Shown: positions 43,538 to 54,565, numbered from the stretch's first letter. The stretch is 64,000 nt of DNA from Bactrocera neohumeralis (GCF_024586455.1 NC_065919.1:33642839-33706838); one strand, 5' to 3'. A program made the numbers and translations. The notes: a model not told the origin generated them from the letters alone.

Positions 43538-44757
43538 CAGGCCCGTCCAACATAATTTTGTGAAGGGCCAGGTTTAGCATTTTCATAACCGTAGCGGGCA
43601 AAAAAAAAATAAAATGACCTTCAGTTTTGGTATATTTATTTATTTATAAAAAGCAACATCATTTAAATCTTAATATATTATTATTAATGTAACTATGGCC
43701 TTAGCATATAAAGATATTCTAATTCTTAAAATCTAATTAATGAGATGTCTGAAATTTTTTCTGTTTGCACAGCGCATCTATGTCAGCTGGAGTTTTAGAA
43801 GTGGCTATGCGCAAAATGCCTTTAAGATGGCTATCTAATAAAGATGATCTGGTTTTTGATTTGTTAAATTTCATGCGAGAAAACAGCTGCTCGCAAACAT
43901 ATGTACTACCAAATAAAGAAATATGTTGAATAGCCAGCTTAGTACGGTTTGGGTATTGACTGGGTGTAATATACTTTTTGTAAAATTCAATTAAGTTTGG
44001 AAGACAATATGCTGTTTTTAGATGAGAGCTGCTTTGCAATTCTATTAACTCCAGCTGTAAACTCTGCGCAGCGCCTTCAATTTCAACATCAAATGGATTT
44101 TGAAACACTTTCATGCAGGGAGTTTGTGATTTGAAGTCAGCGAATCTGTCGTCAAACTCGTTCCTTAATCTTTGTAACATCAACACGTACTTATCAAAAT
44201 CCAAGGTATCCTGCTTTCTTGTAGATAAGGTCTCCCAATGAATCAACTGCTTTTGTTCCAGCTGCTTTTCCAACAACAAAAGCTTTTATGTGAAAGCTAG
44301 AACGTGTTCGTATAACTGTGTGCATAGTTGGTCTTTCCCTTGCAGTTTCAAGTTAAGATCAGAAAGATATTTAGTTATATCAACCAGGAAAGCCAGATCA
44401 GCCAACCACTCCTCATCAGTAAGGAAAGTAATTTCTTGGTCTTTGTTGCCAAGAAAACCTTTAAGTCATCCAGCAGGGAATAGAATCGATTTAGTGTAGC
44501 TGCTCTGCTGAGCCAGCGAACGCGACTGAAGTATACAATGTCTTCGTGATCTGAACCGACATCAGCCAGAAAAGCCTGGAACTGTCTGTGGTTAAGCCCT
44601 CTTGCGCGTATAAAATTAACTGTCTGCACTACTTTATCCATCACGTGTTTCAGGCCTATACAACTGGGATGCCCAAAGACTATAAGAGATGGCGGGCCGG
44701 ATGAAGGGCCTATGCGGGCCGGATGGTGGCCCGGGGGCCGTATGTTGGACAGGCCTG
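43538..44757 (-). mobile_element. Complete 1.2-kb non-autonomous hAT element
   Basis: TIRs CAGGCC[C/T]GTCCAACATA at both ends and a perfect 8-bp target duplication GTTTAAAT (43530-43537 and 44758-44765), the hallmark of hAT. It contains only the C-terminal portion of a transposase, so it is internally deleted. It is nested inside the older ZMYM1-like hAT. Confidence 0.95.
43737..44644 (-). pseudogene. hAT transposase fragment, GTF2IRD2-like
   Basis: Minus-strand frame 44644-44375 reads VVQTVNFIRARGLNHRQFQA, GSDHEDIVYFSRVRWLSRAA and LNRFYSLLDDLKVFLATK. A one-base loss near 44455 and a stop near 44288 break it. Frame 44279-43737 continues to LFGSTYVCEQLFSRMKFNKS and TRSSLLDSHLKGILRI, the hAT dimerisation region. 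It resembles the domesticated GTF2IRD2/hAT proteins in layout. The N-terminal half and first catalytic Asp are missing. Confidence 0.88.
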
Positions 44758-44769
44758 GTTTAAATATTT

Positions 44770-45520
44770 ATAGATGTTGTTTTGGAAAATCCAAGCAGTA
44801 CAAATGTGTGTAGTTCAAGTTCTTTAGTTGATGTCACTGAGAAAGGTAAAAAAGAATGTAAACAAAATAATAAATTAAAGATTTTCAAATTTTTTTGTTA
44901 ATACATATCTAGATCAGCATGACAGTTTAAATCAAACTCCTGAAATAGTTGATGCAAGTGGATTACAGATAGAGATTTCGCTTGGTTTGCCTACTCTAAA
45001 AGTGGAGACAGCGTTTTTTGTAAGCCTTGTTGGTTATTTTTTCACGAAGGTGTGGGAAAAGGTGGGCATCAAAATCCTGGACATTTTGTGACTGGCTATC
45101 GAAAATGGAAGAATGCAAAAGAGAATTTTAATAAACACAAGCAAAACATATACCATTCAGAATGTGTTCACTTCTAATCTTCACTTCATTCTTAAATGTG
45201 CTATCTAGCAAACAAGAGATAAGATCTCGATTGGATATGCAGCGCGCAAAGGAAGTAGAAGAAAATAGAAGTGCTCTCAAACCTATTATTGAAACAATCC
45301 TTTTTTGCGCAGAGCAAGAACTTCCTTTAAGAGGCAACCATGGTAGCGGCGCGCTGTCATTAACTCGGCCTGAACAGAAGGATGGAAAATTTAGAGCCCT
45401 ATTACGCTTCAGATTTGATGCTGGCGATGAAAATTTGAGAGCTCAAATCGCGAATAGTGCTAAGAATGCCAACTTATACAAGCATAAATCAAAATATCAT
45501 TTCTCATTTTGAATTTATTA
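44770..45520 (+). pseudogene. hAT transposase relic, TTF zinc-finger part (ZMYM1-like)
   Basis: Frames across the region read RDFAWFAYSKSGDSVFCKPC, WLFFHEGVGKGGH, HFVTGYRKWKNAKENFNKH and (45222-45480) LDMQRAKEVEENRSALKPII, ETILFCAEQELPLRGNHGSG. This is the TTF-type finger and the start of the DUF4371 region of ZMYM1-like hAT transposases. Stops and shifts abound. It is preceded by NVCSSSSLVDVTEK-like text at 44800. It ends where repeat R begins. Confidence 0.8.
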
Positions 45521-45548
45521 TTTTAATTGGTATATAAAATTTATGCAA

Positions 45549-46402
45549 CAATTATTATATAGTAGTCCAAAAATATGAATTCTTATTTTCCCAAAAATTT
45601 CCTTTTCTTATTATCTTATTTTTCCCAGGAATACATTTGTAAACAAAGGGATCTTTATCCTTTTTTTGTTTTCCACAAAAAATATTCAAGAGCCCAAAAC
45701 GTGCACTACATCAGCTCGAACCTACCTACCATACGCCTTTGCGCAAATGATTATGTTATGATAACAAATGATCACATACAGATTTGGCAATGGCAATAGC
45801 AATAGATTTGACAGTTAGTAATAGCACAGCCAGTGAAAAACGTAGAATCGTGGCTCGTGTCAGCTGCCACGACCTATCTTATGGGCGCGCAATGCAACTG
45901 AATAGTGAAAAACGCTATTCCCTTCTCTCTTTGACGTGCGATGACGTGAGAATTCACGACATTTGGATTTTTGCCGTGGAAACGTGTCAGCTGATTGCTC
46001 TCTCACAACGCAGGGTTGCCAATATCGATACACTGTAGTAATTATCAACTTTTATAATTCAATCTGTTCAATATGTTTGAAATTTTCATAAAATAACTCA
46101 AAATCAAAGTCAAATGCTATTATTTATAAATATGTAAACTATTTTTAATAGTTTGTTTTCAGTTTTGATATTTTGTATTGTAAAAAACTGTAATTGAAAA
46201 CAAAGATGTGCTCAAAACTATATATGCGTATTGGGCAATGGCAACATTGTTCAAACAAACAAAGATGGCTGATTTCTGCGTTTTTACTACGTTTTTCACT
46301 GTACACACATTTTCCCGATGAGGAAGGAAAAGGAAGGAAGGCAGTAGCGTTTTTCACTGGCTGTGCTATTAGACATAGATTTTATCCTGTCGAGATGCCC
46401 CG
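45549..46402 (+). repeat. Dispersed repeat R, copy 1 (split by a MITE)
   Basis: Shares AATTATTATATAGTAGTCC, AATACATTTGTAAA, GGATCTTTATCCTTTTTTT, ACATCAGCTCGAACCTACC, TGGCAATGGCAATAGC and GAGATGCCCCGT with the copy at 59460-59921. It is interrupted at 45821-46369. No coding frame; class unknown. Confidence 0.78.
45821..46369. mobile_element. 549-bp MITE nested in repeat R
   Basis: Perfect 22-bp TIR beginning ATAGCACAGCCAGTGAAAAA, flanked by TA at 45819-45820 and 46370-46371. Repeat R copy 2 near 59890 shows the uninterrupted site (CAGTTGGTATTCTATA). It contains no transposase. Confidence 0.87.
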
Positions 46403-46561
46403 TAAGAACGGTCGTATCAGCTGAGTCGGGCCTACGTTCTACGTTCTCCACTGTTTCTGCTATCATTCGCGCGGTCGGCTCCTTCTGAACGGTCGAACGC
46501 AGCGCTATTTTGTTTTTGCGATATATTATCGAGGTAATAATACTTCTTAAACACATTTTCA

Positions 46562-47525
46562 TTATACTCTCGCAACAAAGTTGCTAAGGAGAGTATTATA
46601 GTTTTGTTCACATAACGGTTGTTTGTAAGTCCTAAAACTAAAAGAGTCAGATATAGGGTTATATATACCAAAGTGATCAGGGTGACGAGTAGAGTTGAAA
46701 TCCGGATGTCTGTCTGTCCATCCGTCCGTCCGTGCAAGCTGTAACTTGAGTAAAAATTGAGATATCATGATGAAACTTGGTACACGTATTTCTTGGCTCC
46801 ATAAGAAGGTTAAGTTCGAAGATGGGAAATTTTGCACAAGGGATCGCATTAGGGAGGGGCGTATTTGGACGTAAGTTTTTTGGCAAAGTGGGCGTGGCCC
46901 CGCCCCCTGCTAAGTTTTTTGTACATATCTCGGAAACTACTATGGCTATGCCAACCAAACTCTATGGAGTCGTTTCCTTCAGGAATTTCCATAAACAGTT
47001 CAAAAATGGAAAAAATCGGATAACAACCACGCCCACCTCCCATACAAAGGTTATGTTGAAAATCACTAAAAGTGCGTTAACCGACTAACAAACACGTCAG
47101 AAACTCTAAATTTTACGGAAGAAATGGCAGAAGGATGCTGCACCCAGGTTTTTTTTTTTAAATTGAAAATGGGCGTGGCGTCGCCCACTTATGGACCAAA
47201 AACCATATCTCAGGAACTACTTTTCAATGAAATTCGGTATATATTATTTTCTTAACACCCTGATGACATGTACGAAATATGGGTGAAATCGGTTCACAAC
47301 AACGCCTTCTTCCAATATAACGCTAGTTTGAGTTCCATCTGATGCCTTCTCTGTATAATATATACTTACATTAGGAACCAATGATGATAGCAGAATAAAA
47401 CTTTACACAAATACGGTATTTGAAAATATGTAAATGACGGATAATGAAATCTCGATTATCACTTTATCATGCGAGAGTATAAAATGTTCGGTGACAGCCG
47501 AACTTAGCCCTTCCTTACTTGTTTT
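46562..47525 (+). mobile_element. Dispersed repeat family, short variant, reverse orientation
   Basis: TTATACTCTCGCAACAAAG at the left and GCGAGAGTATAAAATGTTCG...CTTCCTTACTTG at the right, i.e. the reverse of 36601-37556 and 42075-43110. It includes a CTGTCTGTCC/CCGTCC tract near 46710 and GGCGTGGCCCCGCCCCC. Its open frames on both strands have no recognisable product. Confidence 0.72.
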
Positions 47526-47801
47526 GTAGTTGTTTTCTATATAGTAGCTATTTTTTTGTTTTGGTATATTACTTTATTTCTAATAGTTTCATAGTAATTA
47601 ATCCTTTTTTTGTTTTCATGTATGTAGATTATTAATTAAATAAATAGGTTAGTTTAACTTTTTTTCGTTTTATGGTAATTCTTTTGACATAATATTCAGC
47701 TTACGTAAATACCAAGTGCAGGTAAAAATAATTATTAATCTTACATTTCTTTTTTCTACATTCATTTTATTCATTTTCTACGTTCTTTCTTTGTCACTAT
47801 A
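47526..47801. other. AT-rich spacer before Helitron 1
   Basis: No feature recognised. The Helitron 5' end (TC) was not located. Confidence 0.4.
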
Positions 47802-49771
47802 ATGCCTAGAAAATAACTCAGCTTTCTCGGCAGACTGCTACTGCAAAGCGACTGCCATCCCATCGATTAGCACAGCAAAATGCCCGATCAGCAAGGAATA
47901 TAACTCGCAGGCAACGAGTTCAGTGCAGTTATTGTATGCTGCGTTTATTTATGATTGCACCCTTGACTATACTGAGTTAAATGATATTGATATTGTTAGA
48001 ATGGATAAAATTTGCAACTTATGCCAAGCAAAAAAATGGGCGGCGGAAGCTCCTGGACTGTGTTGTAGTAGTGGTAAAGTAAATATACCTATAATTCCGC
48101 AACCTACATCAGTTTTAAAAGAACTGATATCAGGCTCACATCCATCATCAAAGCATTTCTTAAATCACTCAAGACAATATAATACACTATTTCAGATGAC
48201 TTCATTTGGTGCCAAAGAAATTCGAGAGGGAAACTTTATGCCCACTTTTAAAGTCCAAGGGCAAGTTTATCATTTGATCGGTGACTTACTTCCAGCTGAA
48301 AGGACACAACCTGAATTTTTGCAAATATAGTTTCCCATGCAGATCAGATATCTTTGCGCTCAAATTTAAACCCTAGCTTGCAGATCGATCTTATCGACGT
48401 TCTCCAAACATATCTTCACCATCATAATACATATATTAAAAATTTTAAGTACAATCTGGAAAATAGAACGCCCAATGATTTAAAACTTATTATTCATGCT
48501 GGTGTGAAACCGCCCAACGAGCATCGAGGTCGGTATAATGCGCCAGTAGTAGATGAGGTAGCTGTTCTTTTAATCGACGAAGACAAAGGTCCCCGAGATA
48601 TTGTGTTGACTGAGAGAAATGGTCGACTTCAACGAGTTTCTGAAACTCATAGATCTTATGACCTGCAGTTTTATGCATTTAGACTCATGGTGAGAATAAA
48701 TGACTTTAACAGCATACATTATTTCAAAGGATTATTCAACCAATAAGTTAAGATGCCATGACATATGTCAGGAAATTTGGAAGACCTGATCTCTTCATTA
48801 CATTTACATGTAACTCAGAATGGCCGGAAATAAAAATTGAGTTATCACCTAATCAGCATTCTTACGACAGACATGATTTGGTTTCTAGAGTATTTCATTT
48901 AAAACTCAAGAAAATGATAGACCTACTAACGAAGAAGAATATTTTTGGTCCATCGAAAGCCTTTGTTTACAGCGTAGAATGGCAAACAAGAGGTTTACCT
49001 CACGCCCACATTTTATTGTGGCTGGCTAACAAAGTACAACCAGATTTTATAGATGCAATAATATCGGCTGAAATACCTGACAATCAACAAGATTCAATTC
49101 TTCATATAATTGTCATAAAAAATATGATACATGGTCCTTGCGGATTTCATAATCCTGCGTCACCATGTATGAAAGAAAACGTTTGTTCTAAAAAGTACCC
49201 TAAACATTTTATTTCGGAAACACAAACCGGGGATGACGGTTACCCAACCTACAGACGCAGGTCTCCAGATAATGGTGGAAACACAGCAGTAATTCGTGTC
49301 AAAGGTACAGAAATGAGCGTGGATAATCGTTGGGTGGTTCCCTATAATCACGAATTTTCAATGCATATATTTATTAACGTAGAGTTTTGTCAATCGGTCA
49401 AAGCTATTAAGTACATCTGTAAGTATATTCATAAAGGTTCTGATTAAGCCACATTTTCGTTACAAATGAATAACGATGAAGTAGAAAGATACCTAAATGG
49501 TCGCTATGTAAGTTCCTCCGAAGCGTTCTGGAGAATTTTCCAATTTTCTATTCATGAACGTTTTCCGGCAGTAGTTNNNNNNNNNNNNNNNNNNNNNNNN
49601 NNNNNNNNNNNNNNNNNNNNNNNNNNNNNNNNNNNNNNNNNNNNNNNNNNNNNNNNNNNNNNNNNNNNNNNNNNNNAATACCTCAAGACTTTTTTGACAA
49701 CCCATTATTACTGTGAAAATACGCATATTTCGCTCCAGTTCTCATCTTGTTTTTTTATTATTCATTCACTC
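47802..49771 (+). pseudogene. Helitron 1 replicase (N-terminal and Rep region), broken
   Basis: Likely starts at 47802 (MPRK), with early frameshifts. Frames 47923-48330, 48354-48746, 48758-49447 and 49466-49575 succeed one another: CNLCQAKKWAAEAPGLCCSS (zinc-finger region), GQVYHLIGDLLP (Helitron-like N domain), then Rep with RPDLFITFTCNSEWPEI, the HUH motif GLPHAHILLW, and the two-tyrosine motif IKYICKYIHKGSD. Single stops and shifts separate the frames. An assembly gap at 49577-49676 and RTE copy D at 49772 end it. The PIF1-type helicase half is absent. The HUH and Tyr residues for rolling-circle nicking are intact. Confidence 0.9.
49577..49676. other. Assembly gap (100 N)
   Basis: A run of exactly 100 N, a placeholder length, so the true distance is unknown. 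Confidence 1.
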
Positions 49772-50765
49772 CCATTCACTTGGGAGTGGCCAGAAACGAT
49801 TCTTTTACACATGGCTCAAGCAGCTCACTACTTCCGGTCTTTGACCAAGTATCCTCTGGGTAGCCTAAGAACATCCGTTCGAAGGCGAGCTAATGTGAGA
49901 AGGCGAAACATTCCCTACATAGGGTTGTGCGCTGGGCTTGGGACCCGCCACGTAAAAAACAATACCAATGAAAAATAAAACACAGCCTCGAATGAGAGAC
50001 CCCCCTTTTGATGACGACCATGGCAAACGGAATAAGGACTACGATTTGAGGGCATGCACCTGGAATGTCCGGACCCTTAATTGGGAAGGTGCCGCTGCCC
50101 AGCTGGTTGATGTCCTCACAAAAATAAAGGCTGACATCACCGCCGTCCACGAAATGCGATGGATGGGACAAGGACAGAGACGAGTAGGTCCTTGTGACAT
50201 TTACTACAGCGGCCATATAAAGGAGCGCAAGTTTGGTGTTGGATTCGTGGTGGGAGAGAGACTCCGTTGCCGAGTACTATCATTCACTCCGGTGAATGAA
50301 CGTCTAGCCACAATCCGCATCAAAGCGAGGTTCTTCAACATATCGCTGATTTGCGCCCACGCCCCGACGGAAGAGAAGGACGATGTGACCAAAGATGCCT
50401 TCTATGAGCGCTTGGAGCGCGCTTATGAGAGCTGTCCCCGCCACGATGTCAAAATCGTGCTTGGCGACTTTAACGCCAGGGTGGGCAAAGAAGGTATATT
50501 TGGCACTACGGTCGGTAAATTCAGCCTCCACGACGAAACATCCCCTAATAGGTTGAGGCTGATTGACTTCGTCGGGGCCCGAAATATTGTTATCTGTAGT
50601 ACTAGATTCCAGCATAAGAAGATTCATCAAGCTACCTGGCTGTCTCCGGATCGAAAAACTACCAACCAGATCGATCATGTTGTGATAGATGGAAGACACG
50701 TCTCCAGTGTTTTAGATGTGCGTGCGCTCCGAGGTCCTAACATCGACTCGGACCACTATCTTGTT
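49772..50765 (+). mobile_element. RTE-like LINE copy D, 5' third
   Basis: Begins at the family 5' end CCATTCACTTGGGAGTGG (CACT/AGTG can pair) and has the full 5' noncoding part and endonuclease. It stops abruptly at SDHYLV (50765), where hAT sequence begins. No RT remains. Confidence 0.88.
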
Positions 50766-50942
50766 GGAGAAAGATCGTTTTCTTGTTTGCGGAGAGTGAA
50801 AAAATATTTACGCACAACAATGATGGAGCAGAGGTTTAACGATCTTGCTTTGCTTAACATAGAAGCTGATTTTTTAAGCAAATTGGATTGCGAAGATTTG
50901 ATTAATGGTTTTGCTGCGCTTAAATGCAGACGAGTTTTGTAA
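49968..50942 (+). CDS. Chimeric ORF: intact RTE endonuclease fused to hAT dimerisation domain
   Basis: A 324-codon uninterrupted frame. Residues 1 to about 265 are the EEP endonuclease with all motifs seen: CTWNVRTLNWEGAAAQLV, VHEMRWMGQGQRR, SLICAHAPT, KIVLGDFNARVG, NQIDHVVIDG and the final IDSDHYLV. From residue 267 on, the sequence is the hAT C-terminus: GERSFSCLRRVKKYLRTTM, MEQRFNDLALLNIEADF, then CRRVL and stop. The endonuclease is intact here, unlike copy C. The fusion is most simply a chance in-frame junction of two transposon fragments. Whether it is expressed is unknown. A start upstream of MKNKTQPRMRD is not evident. Confidence 0.75.
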   Translation: MKNKTQPRMRDPPFDDDHGKRNKDYDLRACTWNVRTLNWEGAAAQLVDVLTKIKADITAVHEMRWMGQGQRRVGPCDIYYSGHIKERKFGVGFVVGERLRCRVLSFTPVNERLATIRIKARFFNISLICAHAPTEEKDDVTKDAFYERLERAYESCPRHDVKIVLGDFNARVGKEGIFGTTVGKFSLHDETSPNRLRLIDFVGARNIVICSTRFQHKKIHQATWLSPDRKTTNQIDHVVIDGRHVSSVLDVRALRGPNIDSDHYLVGERSFSCLRRVKKYLRTTMMEQRFNDLALLNIEADFLSKLDCEDLINGFAALKCRRVL

Positions 50943-51217
50943 CACATTGTGCGAGTAAAACATTTATTTTATTAAAAACAAAACCTAAAACCATTTTTAA
51001 ATGTTTTATTTAAATGTCCAATCTTCCCTGAAATCTCGGAAAATTTTTTAAACTAGCTTAATCCGCCAGCTTTTAGTTAAACAATTTTCTGAATCAATTA
51101 AAAGTGGGAATAAAGTAAATTCATGAATTACGTCTTTAGTCTATAATGATTGGTGCTGAGAAAGGGACGGCACATGGCCTGGGGCCTAGAGCGGCTAGGA
51201 CTGCAAATCCGCCACTG
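50766..51217 (+). mobile_element. hAT (ZMYM1-like) 3' end
   Basis: C-terminal dimerisation codons (50766-50942), then a 3' UTR ending in a hAT-type terminus at 51217. Its reverse complement starts CAGTGGCGGATTTGCAG. The next 8 bases, GACTTAGC, would be the target duplication, but the left end is gone. Confidence 0.75.
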
Positions 51218-51289
51218 GACTTAGCCAAATGTTGCTTTAGCAAGAAGTGGTGTGTTTCGGTGGCACCAGGTCATTTTGGAAGAGAGATC

Positions 51290-51847
51290 GCTGAGGAAGA
51301 CCATGCTGGGAGAGCTACGACTTCGACAAACACAGACAATGTGACTCGTTTGTCAAAATTTTTGAACTCAGATCGTTGACTAAGTGTTCGACAGATGTCG
51401 AATGTTTATGGTAAATTTATTAAAATCTGTGATTCAAGACATTGTGACGGAGCACTTGAACACGCGCAAAGTGTGCTCACTGATTGTGGGGAATGAAAGT
51501 GTGCAAAGAAAATTTGAACAGGTGTGAAAGTGACCACCAATCTTTGAATAACGTATTCACAGGTGACGAGTCATGAATCATTGAGTATGATCCAGATACT
51601 AAGAGGCAATATTCCGAGTAACACCCCCCGGAGCCCTCGCATTTTGAGACGACAGAGGGGATCCAAGCAGCATGCACCTCGGGTTTAAAGGCTATTCCGG
51701 AGAATGCCTTCAATGCTTAGAAATCACGCTAGTAGCGCTGCATCGACGTAGAAGTGGTCTATTTTGAAAGTTTTTAAAGAATTGTAACGATTGATTCAAT
51801 AAATTTTTTTTTTATCGACCTATTACTTTGCCGACAAACCCTGTATA
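51290..51847 (+). pseudogene. mariner relic
   Basis: Degenerate plus-strand frames resemble mariner in order: RATTSTNTDNVTRLSKFLNS, LNTRKVCSL-like text at 51455, VTGDES-like text at 51560 followed by YDPDTKRQ, then KGYSGECLQCLE. It ends with GCCGACAAACCCTGTATA (51829-51847), a mariner-type terminus. Many stops. It separates the hAT end from Helitron 2. Confidence 0.7.
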
Positions 51848-53325
51848 AGCATTTAACGATTATCGCGACTTCAGTTGCTTCCGACTTTTTTTCGAAGGTT
51901 TCTCAAGTGTTAAATCAACAGCGAAATAAAATTTTAAACGGAGCGAAATTTAATGGCCTATCCTATTGAAGATAATAAATACCTACTGGTGCAAAATTTC
52001 AACGCTATCAAAGATAATTTAGTCGCATTCGACAATAGGTAGAATTTGTTTACTTAAACTTGGAAAGAAAGTTGCTTGGGTAAATAATTACCACCCAGAG
52101 TTATTAAGTCTGTGGGCAGTCAACATAGATATTCAGCCATGCCGATCAAACGAAGCGATAGCGTACTATATGGCAAAGTACCTACCGAAAGCAGAACCTG
52201 AAGGAACAGATTCTAAAATTTAGCAGGCAACACAAACTCAACGCGAAGAAAATGATATTTCACGCAAACAGTGCAAAATATGTATGAATGTTCTTCATGA
52301 ACGACAAGTATCAGCTGCAGAATGTGCACATAGACTTTGTCGTATCTCCCTACGAGACAGTTCTAGACTCTGCATTTTTTTAAAACAAGAAAACCAGAAC
52401 CGCGCCACAGAGTATTGCAATCTTGCAGAAGCGAACACGTAACTAGTTATTACAGTAATATATTTAAAAGATATCAAAAACGTTCGTTACAATCTCCCGA
52501 CTACGATTTTATCAACATGAGCCTTTCAGAGTTTGCAATATTGTTTGAACCATTCTATCCGAAAAAGTAAGTGAAGCTGATGAAGGTGTTGATCATGATG
52601 CCTATGAAGAATATCGAAACATACGTAAGCCGCTCATTACGCTAACAGATAAGAGCAAAATAGTTGCGAGAAAGGTTCCCGCAGTTCCCGCATAATATCC
52701 AGAAAACTTTTTCTATAGCTTACTCTTTCAATATATACCTTATCGTTCGGAAACTGAATTATTTGAAGGTTTCGATAGTGCAAAAGAGGACTTTTTACGT
52801 CAAGAGAATCGTTCAAAGGAAATGAGTAGCCACATACCCCAATTTCGAGGGCTTGAAAATGCATTCAATCAAGTACATGCATTTATTACAGCCAGAGATT
52901 ATACATCCTGAAGTTAGAGAAAAAGAATTAGCGGACACTGAAGTGAGAAATGATCAATTTCAAAGAGCTCAGCGGGCTATGAATATTGATCAAAAGCAAT
53001 TTTTTACTGTGATTACAGGGAGAATTAAAAATCAACTTAAAGGTGATATTAAATGGGAGAAAATTTTCGTAACACGTGGAGCAGGCACCGGAAAAACTTT
53101 CCTCTTTGAAGTATTGAAAGTTGTTAGTCATAATGAAAAAGTTTTTTATACGCTTAAGGAACAAGACCAACTCATTGATACCACACTAAATTTAGGTAAT
53201 AAGGACATAAATACTACAATACCTAATGATATCAATAAAGCAAGAGGTCTTCCTAATGTATTAAAATATTCTTTGGACCAACGCACATTAGGTCAAATGA
53301 GCGTTTTTTCTGTGCAAAAGTGATA
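51848..53325 (+). pseudogene. Helitron 2 fragment (Rep end and PIF1-like helicase start)
   Basis: Broken plus-strand frames: LWAVNIDIQPCRSNEAIAYY and MAKYLPKAEP (the Rep tyrosine motif in a different style from Helitron 1), AECAHRLCRISLRDSSR, and finally frame 52853-53323 with HPEVREKELADTEVRNDQF, RAQRAMNIDQKQFFTVI and the Walker A motif RGAGTGKTFLFEVLK of the PIF1-type helicase. The helicase stops after about 80 further residues. A helicase fragment at 57060-57160 may be its continuation beyond the Transib and foldback insertions. Confidence 0.83.
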
Positions 53326-53617
53326 AGAATCAAAGTGCCGTTTTACTTTTGTTGATGTTGTTTTTTAATTGGCAATACTCCAAAACAAAGACGCGTGATT
53401 TTTGTTTGTGCTAAATATAGAGTACCGTTACACACGTGTGCGTCAAAGTCAATCGATGCAAGTCTTTCAACAAATGTGATTGCAAGTTCAGTAGTGGTTG
53501 GTCATCTTTAAGAGTGTGTTTATCGAATTGTGTTCATAATAATTCATTAGTGGAAAATGGAAAATAAAGCTATAAGTAAGAAAATATGTAATTAATTAAC
53601 ATTGGCCTATATGTACA
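53326..53617. other. Spacer between Helitron 2 and the foldback element
   Basis: An ATG followed by AAAATAAAGCTATAAGTAAG (53557-53580) could be a tiny first exon with a splice donor for the Transib gene. This is speculative. Nothing else recognised. Confidence 0.35.
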
Positions 53618-54565
53618 TTAGGGTGATTCAAAAAAAAAATTTTTTTTTTTTTTCAATTGGTACTCGCAAAAATAGGTTCCTAGACACCTCTAAGAAAGCC
53701 TCTCCAAATATGAGTTTTTAATTGTAACGGGAAGGTCCTCCGCCTAACGGTTTTCTATTTTTTCTTATTATCAGATAGAAAAATTTATATCTCGCTTCCA
53801 ACTACTTGAAAAAATATCTTGTTAATTAGGTTTTGTAGGAAATTGAATGCTCTAAAATATGGTCTCTTATGATTTTTTCGTAAACCCAACCGTTTAAGAG
53901 ATATTAACGGTTGAAATTTGACTATTTTTGGAAAAATTCTTTATTTCTTATTAATTTTATAACTCAATGAAAAAAAAAATTATTATGAATGATAAAACAC
54001 ATAGTTTTGTAGGAAATTTACTGCTCTATAAAAATGGTCTACTATGATATTTCGATTAAGTTAAGCGTTTACGAGATATTCATCGTCAAACATCAATGCA
54101 TATTAAGGTGGATCAAAAAAAAATTTTTTTTTTTCGTTTGGTACTCTGAAAAATGGGTTCCTAGACACCTCTTAGAAAGCCTCTCCAAAAATCTATTCGT
54201 AATAATTTTTTTTCATTGAGTTATAAAATTCTTAAGAAATAAAAAATTTTCCCAAAAATAATCAAATTTCAACCGTTAATATCTTTTAAACGGTTGGGTT
54301 TACGAAAAAATCATAAGAGACCATATTTTAGAGCATTCAATTTCCTACAAAACCTAATTAACACGATATTTTTGCAAGTAGTTGGAAGCGAGATATAAAT
54401 TTTTCTATCTGATAATAAGAAAAAATAGAAAACCGTTAGGCGGAGGACCTTCCCGTTGCAATTGAAAACTCATATTTGGAGAGGCTTTCTTAGAGGTGTC
54501 TAGGAACCTATTTTTGCGAGTACCAATTGAAAAAAAAATAAATTTTTTTTTTTGAATCACCCTAA
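53618..54565. mobile_element. 948-bp foldback element with about 360-bp arms
   Basis: Left arm 53618-53985 is the reverse complement of right arm 54203-54565, from TTAGGGTGATTCAAAAAAAA inwards, through CCTAGACACCTCT, GGTCCTCCGCCTAACGG and TTCAACCGTTAATAT-type text. The centre (53986-54202) holds diverged direct repeats of arm segments (54012-54190). TGTACA flanks both ends (53612-53617 and 54566-54571) and is itself a palindrome, so the exact target duplication is uncertain. No coding frame. Confidence 0.9.

Larger units (their letters stand above)
38984..44537. repeat. Tandem duplication, unit 2 (5554 bp)
   Basis: Second unit, following directly on unit 1. Its right edge ends at GAAGTATACA in the hAT element, and the hAT continues beyond it to its own TIR at 44757. 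The original hAT insertion is therefore the one at the right edge, and the duplication copied part of it. Confidence 0.93.

Noticed and set aside
45784..46424. Small open frames over the 549-bp MITE
   Set aside because: They span MITE and flanking repeat boundaries and read inverted repeats, so chance frames.
51146..51379. 77-codon frame starting MIGAEKGTAHGLGPRAAR
   Set aside because: It is a chance join of the hAT 3' terminus and the start of the mariner relic.
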